Below are positions 1 to 10,287 of a stretch of DNA of 64,000 nucleotides, one piece after another. Origin of the DNA: Dactylellina haptotyla. Lineage: Eukaryota > Ascomycota > Orbiliomycetes > Orbiliales > Orbiliaceae. Position numbers and translations under genes: made by a program. The notes under the pieces were generated by a model. That model made no database searches, was not told the origin of the DNA, and worked only from the letters and a program-made list of their open reading frames with translations. The stretch spans positions 4,030,001-4,094,000 of the forward strand of contig CM062381.1 of assembly GCA_031310005.1 (NCBI GenBank). The letters run 5' to 3'. Each line of letters opens with the position of its first letter. Position 1 is the stretch's first letter.

Positions 1-2016
1 TAGAAACAGTGGTTCATTGTCGCCGCTATTTGTATACTCATCCTCTCCTTCGTGGATGTTGAGGTCAAGACCAGCTAGACCCGTCCATTGGATATCTGTA
101 GAGGAACTATTATCAATGAAGAAAATTAGCACGAATTTTTAAACTTTCAAATTAGTTGCCCATTCCTCTGACGAGCTCATAACTGTCCAAGTTTGGCGGG
201 TCCTTACCGAGCACCTTTGATTCATGTATTCAGCACAAGCCGACAGATCCTTAAGTATGCTAAGAGCTGTTGCATGATCGTGACAATACGACCCTATTAA
301 GTTTTCGGATTTCGTTTAGAATAGACGCTCACAGAAGCTAAGCAACTCCGGGAATCTATTTCTTCATAAAAACTTACCATCACCTGAGCTGCAGCAAATT
401 TCTCCTGGTTTTCACCAGAACGGTAGAATTCCTGCATACAATATTTTACAAAGTTGAGGAGATCGTCTATTTGTAAATACATGCACCATAATCCGAGGAA
501 CAAAGTGCCAATTTCAGGTTTTGATATTGATTTTCGTCGTAGCCTCCCGACTGAATTATTGAGAAGTTCGTTCATAACTAAAAATAATCGTTTAAAGTTT
601 TTGTTCATTTCGATCGTTTAGGATTCCCCTACAACTCGAAATATCAGCATCAGAGGCCAAAGGCGAGAAGATATCTGTACCTCATACTCGTATGCACGTA
701 TGGAGTGTATAAATCTGAGGACTTAAAAATTGATCTCACCTCAAAACCGCGATTAAAAATATCCTGAATTCAAACCAATAACCTAACGTTTCATAGCTCT
801 GACTACCTTTCAGTGAATAGAGTTTGAAACGACTACTTGGGAAATACTCTCTGAGGCCGCGAAAGTAGGATTCCCCTATCGTGCGATCTGTATTCGTTTC
901 TAGAATACCGAAACTCGGGCTCGCCATCTGTCGCTTAAATCTTCGGTCGAGGGTCGCATCCCCTCTTGAATAACATTTTACCAAATCAATCGTAAAATTC
1001 TCATATCGATTGAGAATTTCCTCATTAATAAAAGTCGAGATATCTATCACGAGGGCATATTTTCATTAGCCTATTCTATCTCAGAGAAACCAAGGGATAA
1101 GTTGATTCTGTGAAATCGCGGAGAAGCTTTTGCGAACCGTTTATATATATGCTTTCTATTTGCCAGGGAACGCAAATATTCCTCCCAAGAACAAAGCTTC
1201 GTTTCAAGCAAGAAAAACACGGCGGAGGCGTGTTATTAGTTTTTCTAGAGCTCCGCTCACACTAGATTTACAAGATAAGCTTTTCACAGTATTACAAACC
1301 CTTGAGATCCGAGATAACTAGATCTTGGAAGTATAAGCTTACTTTTATCTTGTTCATACTGCATAGAAAGCAAGTCAACCCCCGTGGAGCGCGCTTAGCG
1401 ATCTCTTGCTTCAGCGGGTTTGGTTTCGTTCGTTTAAGCGAGCGTTCTGGCAGCTCGAAAACCATTACACCAGCTGGTGGGTCTCTCGTGCGTTTCTTTC
1501 CTGCCTTTTTGAGAAGTGGCTTCATAACCGCTTGCTGCCTTGGAATGAGAAGGTCTTCTATTAGCATAGGAGTAGGGACGAGATCTGAGTTTTCTTGGTG
1601 TTCCGCATCACCCAATTCTTGGACTCGGGTTTGTGGTGTATCTTGGGAAATAGTAGTCTCGCATCTAGACTTTCCACATAAAGGGGAAATGGATAGAGAC
1701 GGGATTGAGGCGTGAGATGCGACAGGTACCAAGCTGGGAGCATCAACTGCCGATAGAAAAGGACTCATTTCGAGCGCCGCTGTAAGCCATTCTGAATCGT
1801 CGTCTAAAACAAACCCTTCACGAGCCGAGCGGAGCTCGGGTTGCAAATGATGCGAATCAGTCCCCTGGAGAACTGTATTAGCTATGTCTAAGCTCCTCCT
1901 CTTTAGAGAAGGCTGAAGAATTTCAAAACCAACAATTTTGTACTTACGAAGAGGCCATCAAGATACTCAAATGCGCCTGTGGAGTTAATGGGATGACTGG
2001 AGGCTTCCTGTTCCAT
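1..2016 (-). CDS. Zn2Cys6-like fungal transcription regulator, multi-exon, partial at left edge, possibly decaying
   Basis: The start ATG is at 2016. Exon 1 is 2016-1948 (23 codons) and exon 2 is 1912-1343, joined by a very short apparent intron of 35 bp (GTAAGT...TTCAG). Exon 2 ends in C-x2-C-x6, and exon 3 (starts 1261) supplies the third Cys, then C-x2-C and a last Cys. Together they give six cysteines (C-x2-C-x6-C-x14-C-x2-C-x11-C), a loose Zn2Cys6 DNA-binding cluster, preceded by a basic stretch rich in KR. Further coding-looking blocks lie at about 1050-740, 586-382, 298-210 and 105-1, the last running off the window. Intron signals exist, but the phases I can assign between exons 3/4, 4/5 and 5/6 do not match. 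Either some junctions are misplaced or the gene is degrading. Expected role: nuclear, sequence-specific regulator; targets unknown. Confidence 0.55.
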
Positions 2017-3942
2017 GCTTTCTATTTATTTCTTCTATAAAGGTATATCAAAGGCAATATGTGAAGATATCGTTGTGGGGTCTACAGGAAATGGTTGTTT
2101 CAACCCTGAGGATGCCGTCACCCTCTTTATGTGTTGGGAATGTTGGCGGCATGAGGAACTAAGCCTATTCGGGCCATTCGGCAAAGGAGACTTCGACTAA
2201 GACGTCGAGTCTTGAAGACACTGGCCGGCGTTGCAAGTAAATAAATAATGGAAATAACAAACACTTCCGGTTCTGTCCCTTTCTTTTCTCGTTTCTGATT
2301 CGCCAGAAAATAAAAAAGCAGAATGCCGAAGGAAAACAAGATTGAAACTGACAATTCCTGTTTTGGCGTTGATGTGGTCAGTTTTCTTGCAACAACGTTA
2401 GTCTCGTTGCCCGTTGTGCGATACGACGGCTCATTTCTCTTTTCCGTTCGCACCTGACTTTGGATCGTCTCGCTGAAAAACAGGAACGAGCTGGAAAAGG
2501 TACATCTCAATCCTTATCTTTTCTTTATCTTGGTACTGAATTTTAGCCCTGCATATCAGGTCTGGCGCCCAATTCTGACATTATTGTCAGTCGCAATTTC
2601 ATAATATCATCAGTTGCAACGTTGCTGACCATCATCTCACCACTACCACCATCACCACTATTAACCTCACCATATCAAAATATCCCAAATTCACCTCATA
2701 ACACAGTCATAAAAAGTCAAACACGTTTCTACATTATTTTATTAAAAACATATATCATAAGTTTTAAGTACCAAAACCTACCCAAGAAGAGTGCCATATA
2801 CCTCCATACAAGGTGCCATATACCACCAGTGAGGGTGCCTCATCTTGATGAAAACCTCTTCCAATTCAGGAAGTGGCACCCATTGCCCACTTGTACTATA
2901 GTACGATCCCTCGTATCCCGCTCCGTCGGGTATACAGGAAAGCCCCTAACGAACGAAAATCAAATAACTGGGAACCCCGAAAGGATTTTGCTAGATACGT
3001 GCGTGCTTTCTCCGATTTTGGATAAAAGGCTCCTATCTGAGTAGTCGACGGCAGTAGTTTCGAAGTCCGAGCCGGCAGTTTGTCACTGGTCCCTCATTGA
3101 ATATTTAACCAGCACGCCGATACATGAGAAAATGTCGTGGAAAAAACTGTGCAAGAAATCGAAAATAGAAACATCGAAGTGCTCGCGTGCCCCTATGCGA
3201 GCATGGAAAGTGCAACACTTGCCTCGGAGCACTGACAGATGCGCCACAAGGCATCATTCACAACTCCACGTAACTCAAAACCTTGGGAAGACGCTCGTAA
3301 GAGTGCGCAGAATCGTGAGTGCCAAATTTCTCTCCTCGTAGTGGTGAAACTTGAATATTCGCAAAAAAATAACCGCGAGATCGATATATATACAACGGGA
3401 TCAAGAGAAGATCCTCGTATTATACGTGATGAACTTTGGACTGACTTCGTATAAATAGATTTGTAGAATGCAGTGGAAATATCCTAGATGCACAAATGGA
3501 TCTTACCCTTGCGTGTGAAGGGCATGTCCACGGGTACGCATTCTTGATTTCCGATGAAGCATTCATAAACTTCTTTTCTCGACAATTAAATCAAAATGAT
3601 ATTTCTTTTTACTGTTTCAAACAACCCAGCCTGACCTACCAAAAGGAGTGAAATGCCCAGGGCTTACGGGTTATCATAATACGGACGAAAGTATATGGAA
3701 GATTATTGTGGTGTGATCCAAGAAGGAGGACCACCAACTAATTAAAATTGGGCCCACTCGGTTTATCTTGGAGATGTCGGTAAATTAGTGTTATCTATAA
3801 ATGTAAATTTTGTCACGATTTCGAAACTAGATACAATACGCATCATTTACATGCACGTGCTACGAAATCTAGTAATAGACTTGCGAGCTCGAGGGGTCAA
3901 CTGAGGCTTATAAGCACTCCGCACGCCCTCTTCAACTTGCTT
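2017..3942. other. Intergenic, no gene recognised
   Basis: This is AT-rich sequence between the divergent regulator and the histidine-phosphatase gene. It contains short open frames with no protein-like composition, a CCA/CAC-rich patch near 2635-2670 and a short direct repeat (GTGCCATATACC, twice within about 2790-2825). It may include the promoter of the Zn2Cys6-like gene. Confidence 0.5.
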
Positions 3943-4599
3943 TCACGAATCTGAAACAGGTATAAAAACCGTTGGTCCGAAGTCATATGTCGCTTTTGTA
4001 TCGATGTTAATTCCCATCCTCGGTGAGGCCACCTTAGCGTTTCCTTCTTCTTCTTCTTCCGTAGCAAATCGATATGATCGCTTTTCACAAACATCATATC
4101 GATCCCCTTTAACAAGGAAAGCAATAAATCCTCGATGCGTAATAATAGCAATATTCTTATATATCTTCGAAAGTCTCTTTAAGCGCTGTCGGACTATTTC
4201 CGCGCGCGCGGTAGCTCCTTCGATCGTATGTGGCGGGTAATCCCATTCTTCCGGGCACTCTGTAAAATCGAACTGTGGAAATTTTGCAGACAATTCCGAC
4301 CTTGAAAGACCTTTATTGCAGTTTGCGTCATGCGCCTCGCGTAGATCGGGCCAGATTTGTACTTCGACTTGGGATGGGGTGCCGACCGAACCAAGAAGGG
4401 TCGGGAAGGCATTCATGGCGGTCTGAATAGTGCGTGTCATGGGCGAGATAATAATGAGATCGGGGACGGCTGAGATTCTGATTAACTTGGAGGCATCATG
4501 TCCTGCGGCTGTCAGAGGCGGGTCGCGATCAGGGTAGTTTCGATCAATATTGTGGAGGGCTTGTCCGTGACGAATGATATGGACCAGAGGAACAGACAC
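3943..4599 (-). CDS. Histidine phosphatase (phosphoglycerate-mutase-like) family protein, start codon uncertain
   Basis: The frame encodes about 218 residues of a branch-2-like histidine phosphatase. The phosphohistidine motif is HIIRHGQALHN near the N-terminus. PLTAAG follows, then SPMTRTIQTA, the acidic EAHDANCNKG region, and a second catalytic His in IITHRGF. Such enzymes remove phosphate from small molecules or proteins through a phospho-His intermediate; the substrate cannot be read from sequence. The natural start by family comparison is the codon at 4599-4597, which here is GTG rather than ATG. The frame stays open upstream to 4659 with no ATG before a TGA, and the first in-frame ATG lies after the catalytic motif. 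Either an upstream exon supplies the start or the start codon is lost. A glutamate run (EEEEEG) lies near the C-terminus. Confidence 0.65.
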   Translation of the reverse strand: MSVPLVHIIRHGQALHNIDRNYPDRDPPLTAAGHDASKLIRISAVPDLIIISPMTRTIQTAMNAFPTLLGSVGTPSQVEVQIWPDLREAHDANCNKGLSRSELSAKFPQFDFTECPEEWDYPPHTIEGATARAEIVRQRLKRLSKIYKNIAIITHRGFIAFLVKGDRYDVCEKRSYRFATEEEEEGNAKVASPRMGINIDTKATYDFGPTVFIPVSDS

Positions 4600-5238
4600 T
4601 TGGAAGTCGCTCGACCTTTCAGCAATAATTCTCAATATTGGGATATATATATACCGCACTCACTTTTTAATCTAGCTTTATCTCGCCTACAGAGCAAACC
4701 CCTACGGGTATAAGAAGAAACTAAATTTTATGCTTGTATAAGCGTATTTGGCACCGAAACCAGGTCGGTTGGAGGTGATACAAAAGAATATCACGAGGCC
4801 AAACTTTAACTGTGTCTTAGCTTAGGCTTTTGTAAAAGACGTTAGGAGATCATTGCGATAAATGCAGATGGGATTGATGATCCATGCAACTGTGATGACG
4901 TCACACCAGTTGCCGACGTTCAGTATATTAATGGCTGCAATAGTAGATAACGCAAACCGTCACTTCTCCAATAGCTGATAGAGATGCAACTCCATTAGGA
5001 TATATTTGTATATGAGTGAGTGTATGTATGAGAAATGGTTCATCTCGGAGCTCAATCAATTAATAAGAGAATAATATTTGTATCATTATAATTACAGGGT
5101 CATTCATATTCATGTACGTATTCTTTTAGCAACAAATTGTATAAGTTCAGATAAGAAGACATGTTGATTCCATCTGATTAGTTCGTTATGTTCATTAGAA
5201 ATTAACTTTTATACGGGCCGGCACATGTAAGAAGCTTT
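4600..5238. other. Intergenic, no gene recognised
   Basis: Between the histidine-phosphatase gene and the 3' end of the GPI-protein gene. The frame upstream of the phosphatase is open to 4659, and a GTGAGT donor-like site occurs just above it (about 4665-4660, minus strand), but no ATG-bearing exon is evident. The rest is AT-rich and featureless by eye. Confidence 0.45.
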
Positions 5239-5928
5239 TTACAAAGCAAGACCGGCGAACAACAGGCCAAGAGCTGCAACTCCGGATAGTGCCAGCTGGT
5301 TCGCCGAAGCGCCGGAGCTGTAAATTGGTGGGGGAAGCGTGGTTACGTTGTAAGTTGGGATGTTGTTCATGGATGATGATGGCGGGATAGTAGTTGTCGG
5401 GATAGTAGTTATCGATCTAGTAGAGGTCGCTGAAGCGGATCCTCTTGGGCAGGCAGAACATTGAGCAAGGTTACCGGAACCATTGGTGGGCTGGCAGACT
5501 GCAAATGGAACTTGAGCTTCAGCGCAGATGAAGGCGCAACAGCTGTCGAATGCCGTCGGGCAGGCGCCGTTCGGGGCGCTGCGGTTAGTGCAGGTGTCTG
5601 TAGTAGAGGATTCCGGGACGGTTGTGACCGAGGTGACGAATTCGGTGGTGGCATCGGCGGTCTGAGTGGCTGTGGTAGTTGCAGTCTCTGAGGTAGCCGT
5701 CGTGGGGCCGCCTGGACAGGCGGTACATTGAGCAAAGTTGCCAGAGCCGTTGGTAGCCTGGCAGACGGCGAACGGGACCTGAGCTTCACCACAGATAAAA
5801 GCACAGCAGCTGTTGTACGGAGTGGGACAGGCACCGGCGGGAGCACTGAACGGAGAGCATGTTGAAGTAGACTGGGCAGAGACACTAGCGGCGAGGACGC
5901 CAAAGAGGAGGGCTTTGGAGGAGACCAT
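5239..5928 (-). CDS. GPI-anchored cell-wall protein with two cysteine-rich modules
   Basis: A complete 229-aa single-exon gene starting at the ATG at 5928. An N-terminal signal peptide (MVSSKALLFGVLAASVSA) is followed by two near-identical modules of about 45 residues (roughly residues 23-72 and 111-160). Each reads C-x8-9-C-PT-x5-CC-AFIC-EAQVPFAVC-...-NGSGN-AQC-x-ACP. They are separated by a Thr/Ser-rich, probably O-mannosylated linker. A second Ser/Thr/Pro linker leads to a hydrophobic C-terminus (GVAALGLLFAGLAL) preceded by small residues, as in GPI-anchor signals. Expected location: plasma membrane or cell wall; possible roles in adhesion or wall structure are inference. The eight-Cys spacing is not that of CFEM as I know it. 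The conserved NGSG makes an N-glycosylation site in each module. Confidence 0.85.
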   Translation of the reverse strand: MVSSKALLFGVLAASVSAQSTSTCSPFSAPAGACPTPYNSCCAFICGEAQVPFAVCQATNGSGNFAQCTACPGGPTTATSETATTTATQTADATTEFVTSVTTVPESSTTDTCTNRSAPNGACPTAFDSCCAFICAEAQVPFAVCQPTNGSGNLAQCSACPRGSASATSTRSITTIPTTTIPPSSSMNNIPTYNVTTLPPPIYSSGASANQLALSGVAALGLLFAGLAL

Positions 5929-8343
5929 TGTGGAGGTGTTTTATATTTTGAACGAGAGTCTGTTGTGGCGGGTTGCGCAGCGTGTTATTTTGGGTGGTTA
6001 TCAGATAATACGTCAGAGCAGCAGAGTAGCCTAGCTAGTAGACAGTAGAACGAGAGACAGGAGATTGATTGCTAGAGTGGGATAAGGACAGCAAGATGGA
6101 TTTGAAAAGGAGAAATAGCGTAGCTATATATACCATCAACCTCGATAGCGCAGGGAGCAGATTCGCCCTCAGCTGGTAATTTATCTAGCGAACTTCCTCG
6201 CTCAGATGCTGAAATACAGAAAACATGCAGAATCCGGCAAGTACAGATATGCACATCGCAGAAAGCTGCATATCGCATTGCTTCCCAGCTGCGCACCCAT
6301 GGCGCGCCTGGCCAATAGGTATCCCGGGTCCGCGATATTGGGGAAACAAGCTTTTGTTTAGTGCCGTGCGAAATTACGCGGAGCTTCCGCGAAAGTTTGT
6401 TTGTGTCTCGAAACAAATCAATATGTAATCTCACCCGCTCTGTGCTACATGCAGCGAGAACGGACATGACAAGCCGGCGGTGCAGATGGCCCACCAAACA
6501 GGAACTGCCATTTCACACGATCTTCAGCCGTGGCGGCGGTACTTCTTCAAAATTTTCTGCGATATGAGCGCAATAATAGTGAATTCGTATGATCGAGTGT
6601 TAGCGACATGCTGTGTTGTGTCGTTGGTGCAAGGGCCCCGAATTAAAATTGGCAATCGCCGCCCTGCCCTTCCGAAGATCGTGGGCTATTAATACATTCT
6701 ACAAAGGCAGACGGACCGGTCAGAAGACTTGATGCCAGAAGCTCGAGTCCCGAAGCATTGCAGTTCCCATCGAGGGCGGTTCCAGATAGATCTCATATCT
6801 GTGCAGTCGCGAAAGACTCCAATACACGGCGGCGCAACCCGGCGCGCACACGGGATCTTCCAATCGCTCGATCCGAAGCCAAAGTTCGAAGCCCGGCTAG
6901 CTCGAACGTGCTTTGCAAAGGTGCCCATCTGCTCTTCCGCCCTGGCTGTGGGTACAAGGTGATGTTGCACAGATCACAACATTGCCTTTCAGACTAATTT
7001 AAACTCAAGCTAAGTAAGAGTAGCCTCCCTCTCATTCACCTTTCCGGCTTGTTTAGGGTATTTGGGTCGACCGGCCCTTGTCCATACTTCTGATGATGTT
7101 GTCTACATCATCGATGGTAATCATTATCATTACACAAAAAGTACCTGCTAGGGACTTCCAACGCAACACAAACCCGCATGGGCGAGCGAGCGAGCTTGGA
7201 CCAAGACATCTATGATCTGACAGCCTGCGCCAGTACCTCCAATGCAAAATAGCCGCTCTGTTGAGCATATTCTCCTTATTATTCGAAGCGTAATCTTGTT
7301 TTTCCGGGTGGTTGTTCTCCCTGGGTATGTACCAACCCTTTGGTACGTATCCTTCTCACGCGTCCGTTGGCTCGTGGGGTACAACCAGCTATCCGTCTGA
7401 TGCTATTGTTCACAGTAAAGTTCGAGGAGAGCGGAAACTAAAATATTGGCATGTCTAGGAGGGCGAAAAGGAGATTCTCTATATCAAGGACATTACCTAT
7501 CGCTGGATCAGCCTGAAAAATCTTCGCGTTCACCTGATTGATCACCATTTGCAATCGAATATTGCCAGGGCCTCCTTCAATCTCCGATTCGACCTACCCA
7601 GGTGCTGTATACGCTTGTTTGCGGTTGAGCTTAAGGTAGGAGTGATTTAGAGTGAACTTTTACGCAAGCGCAGGCAGGGCGAGGCTTGCTGCCGTGAGGA
7701 ACGGAACCTGCCTTTAACATTACGGGTCCGGTTGAACTATTAGTGTACATGTACAGTCCCCCAACGTCATTGCAGAAATCAAACTCGCATGTTGAAACTC
7801 GGAAAGCTAGGTATATACGGACCGGATCCGCATACTAGCAAAACTATTCCTCGGAACGCACCTGTAGTTGATTGTCTACATCCCCGTGAACGCCACATGC
7901 AAGTTGTTAGAATGACGATTTGGGTGGAAAAATAACCTGATCCTTTCAGAACTACAAGCCTTCAATTGTAATCTTTATATTCCATAACAGATCTTGTGAA
8001 ATGTAAGCAGAAACATGTCTCGTGAACAGCATCCACTGTAAATAAGATATAGCAGTGACAGAGGTTGCATACTGCGTATGAACGAAGAAATACAGAGAGA
8101 AACTTCTTGGATGAAGCTAGGTTTCTACCTTTTTGTCCGAGGACTTCATGTATTCAGAAAAAGTCTTACAATTCCATCCGGTAGTGACAACAGAGAAATT
8201 GTGAGCAACTACCGGGCCTCAGGAACGTCCGACTTCAATCAATTTATCCGTTCAAAGTGACCTTTTGGAACGAAAAGACCTCTAATCTGGCAGGGGCGGA
8301 AGAGGTTGGCTTAGCTTCTACCAACTGAGAGCAAAATCCTGGG
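5929..8343. other. Intergenic, no gene recognised
   Basis: This 2.4-kb stretch holds the promoter of the GPI-protein gene at its left end. Several frames of 60-140 codons exist on both strands between 6070 and 7390, but none has a protein-like composition, a splice-consistent extension or a recognisable motif. Nothing else is supported. Confidence 0.5.
6125..6132 (-). promoter_or_regulatory. TATA-like element upstream of the GPI-protein gene
   Basis: TATATATA on the minus strand about 200 bp before the ATG at 5928, in the position expected for a core promoter of a secreted-protein gene with a medium-length leader. Confidence 0.4.
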
Positions 8344-9065
8344 TTAGCTAGAAAGCACTGTTGTCTAAAATTTGAATATACAAGTGTGACAAGGTACACA
8401 GGGAATAGTATATAGCTTACTGTTGCTAGAGAGAAGCCAGAAGCAGGCTTGTCTCCAATACTCCAGCGTGCAGAACCGTCTTTGCTCTCGATCCTGCGTT
8501 GTGATCGTTGTTAGAAGCTCCAAGCTATGCTAGCGGTGAGGGATCTAAAACTTACGTATAGCCACCATATGTTCCATCCTCACTACAGTACAACTCAATC
8601 TTCCACTCGTCGAGTTTTGGTTCGCTGTTTAGCTCGGAGGCCTTGAACCCCATAATATTACCATCCAATTCAGCGGTTCCGGCTCTCTCACAATGTAAGA
8701 GATAGAAGTCACCCTTTTTTTCGAGTTGAAAGGTCGGGTTTGGCTCCGGTGATCTTGGGATGACAAGAATGTTTACGCAAGAGTTATAGTTATTGCCATC
8801 TCCTTCAATACCTAACCTAGGTCCACAATATATACTAATATAATAGGTGCCAGTTTCTAAAGAAATTTTGATTGGTGGTTGTTCGTTGGATGGTTTGCAA
8901 TCGTGATACGGAAGTTCTGATCACCCGAAGTACAGCTAGTAATTAAGCCACTCCATTAGCCTATCGCTACATCCTAGTCTCCATATATAGAGGTACGGAT
9001 ATTTGGCAACAAGACCATTACCTGGTTCTCGCCCCCAAAAAAAGGACTAGAGATCTAGATTCCAT
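8344..9065 (-). pseudogene. Small secreted-type protein, four exons, probable frameshift near the N-terminus
   Basis: Three downstream exons are clear: one ending at 8556, then 8493-8421 and 8364-8344 (stop). They are joined by introns of 62 bp (GTAAGT, TTCTAAC branch) and 56 bp (GTAAGC...TTTTAG) with phases that agree. They encode a beta-rich, acidic protein with spaced cysteines (DCKPS, YCG, SCV, HCE, YCS). A likely first exon at 9065-9022 (MESRSLVLFLGA...) splices with an 86-bp intron to 8935 in a frame reading CTSGDQNFRITI. That frame must shift by one base around 8890-8915 to join the DCKPS frame. I see either a 1-bp indel or an unrecognised splice. No family recognised. Length near 175 aa and the short hydrophobic start suggest a secreted effector-like protein; that is inference. 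Confidence 0.5.
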
Positions 9066-10287
9066 ACATCTAATAATACTTATTATACATATATATTATA
9101 TAATTGAGAATTGCACAGCTAGATTCAAACGAGCAGATGCGGGCTCATCGGTGGCTGGTACGAGACTAAGATACACTGAATATTGATGTATTTAGAAGGA
9201 TAGTTAACTAGGCACCCTAGCTGAAAGTGAACTTTTGGGTACCATTCTTAACTGGATAGCCCTCTCTGTCATTCCACCTGACGACTTTTCGAGATGGCCA
9301 TTATAGACAACACATTGAATAGTACATATCTATCTTAGTCTTTTCGAGGCGAAGGGCAACATGCAGGGTAACAAAACTTGAAAACGAAAGACTCTCGAAA
9401 ACAGCTCAGTCGACCTCGAGACTGGCCAATTTACATTGTAATTGTGAACAGCCGGAGGTGTGAGACTCCCAGATTGCCATGCAGGGTGTTCAAATTCATA
9501 TCCAGTAGCTAGTTGATATATAGATGCATAGCATCAGATATAATTGTAACTAGATTATTCTAACTATTTTTACTAATCTGAATCAATTAAAGGCTCTCTC
9601 AACTAGTCAATACAAAGAAGGCTATCGCAAGTCGTGCTTGCTTAGTGTGTCGAACGTTCCAGATGCCAAGCCCCAGCGAGCCCTGTGCCCCGCAGCCGCC
9701 TTTTTGACGTCAAATGAGAGAAAAATTAGCTGATTAAGAAAGGGACTGTTTGTACCTGACCGACCCAAGCCGACTGACTCGTTCGTCTCGTCTCGAACGG
9801 GCAAACATCCGATGAATCATACTTGCGTGCCTGTGCAGCAGCTGTGCAGTAGTGCGCTTGTGCGAGTGTGAGCAATTCGGTCAATCGGTCCCACCGCTGC
9901 AAATTTATAAGCCCCGCCACCGTCCCAAACCTGGCCGCCTGGCTTAACTCAGGAACGACAGAGCTCTCGCTGCTTCCACCGCGAATAAATCAGATCTAAA
10001 CAGATCCCGGCTTTATATATATTTAAGGGACCCATCTGTGTATGCGGCCTAGCTCAGCTTCGGACTCCACAGCTTCTTGTGATTAGGTTCTCAGGAAGTC
10101 GTTGCCGAAGACACATCGCTTCCTAACAAAAAAAAAAAGAACAGCCAACCACTGCCGCTAAAAGAGACTCATCGAACACAATATCTCTCCCCAGACGAGA
10201 GCGAAGAAGGAAGATATCCGCAGTCTACAAGATTCGGCGCCTCAGGAAATCTCTCGAACTCCTCATACTTCACCGTAACAAGCCGCC
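9066..10287. other. Intergenic / RQC2 promoter, with a weak exon-like fragment
   Basis: Most of this stretch shows nothing. A minus-strand fragment ending in a stop at 9217 (tail NGTQKFTFS) looks faintly protein-like, and a second open stretch without an ATG lies at about 9310-9525. I cannot build a gene from them. The right end holds the RQC2 promoter, with an AT-rich TATATATATTTA at about 10013-10024 and an A-tract at about 10128-10138. Confidence 0.4.

Noticed and set aside
2622-3044. 140-codon plus-strand frame
   Set aside because: Composition is not protein-like, with no splice-consistent extension or motif.
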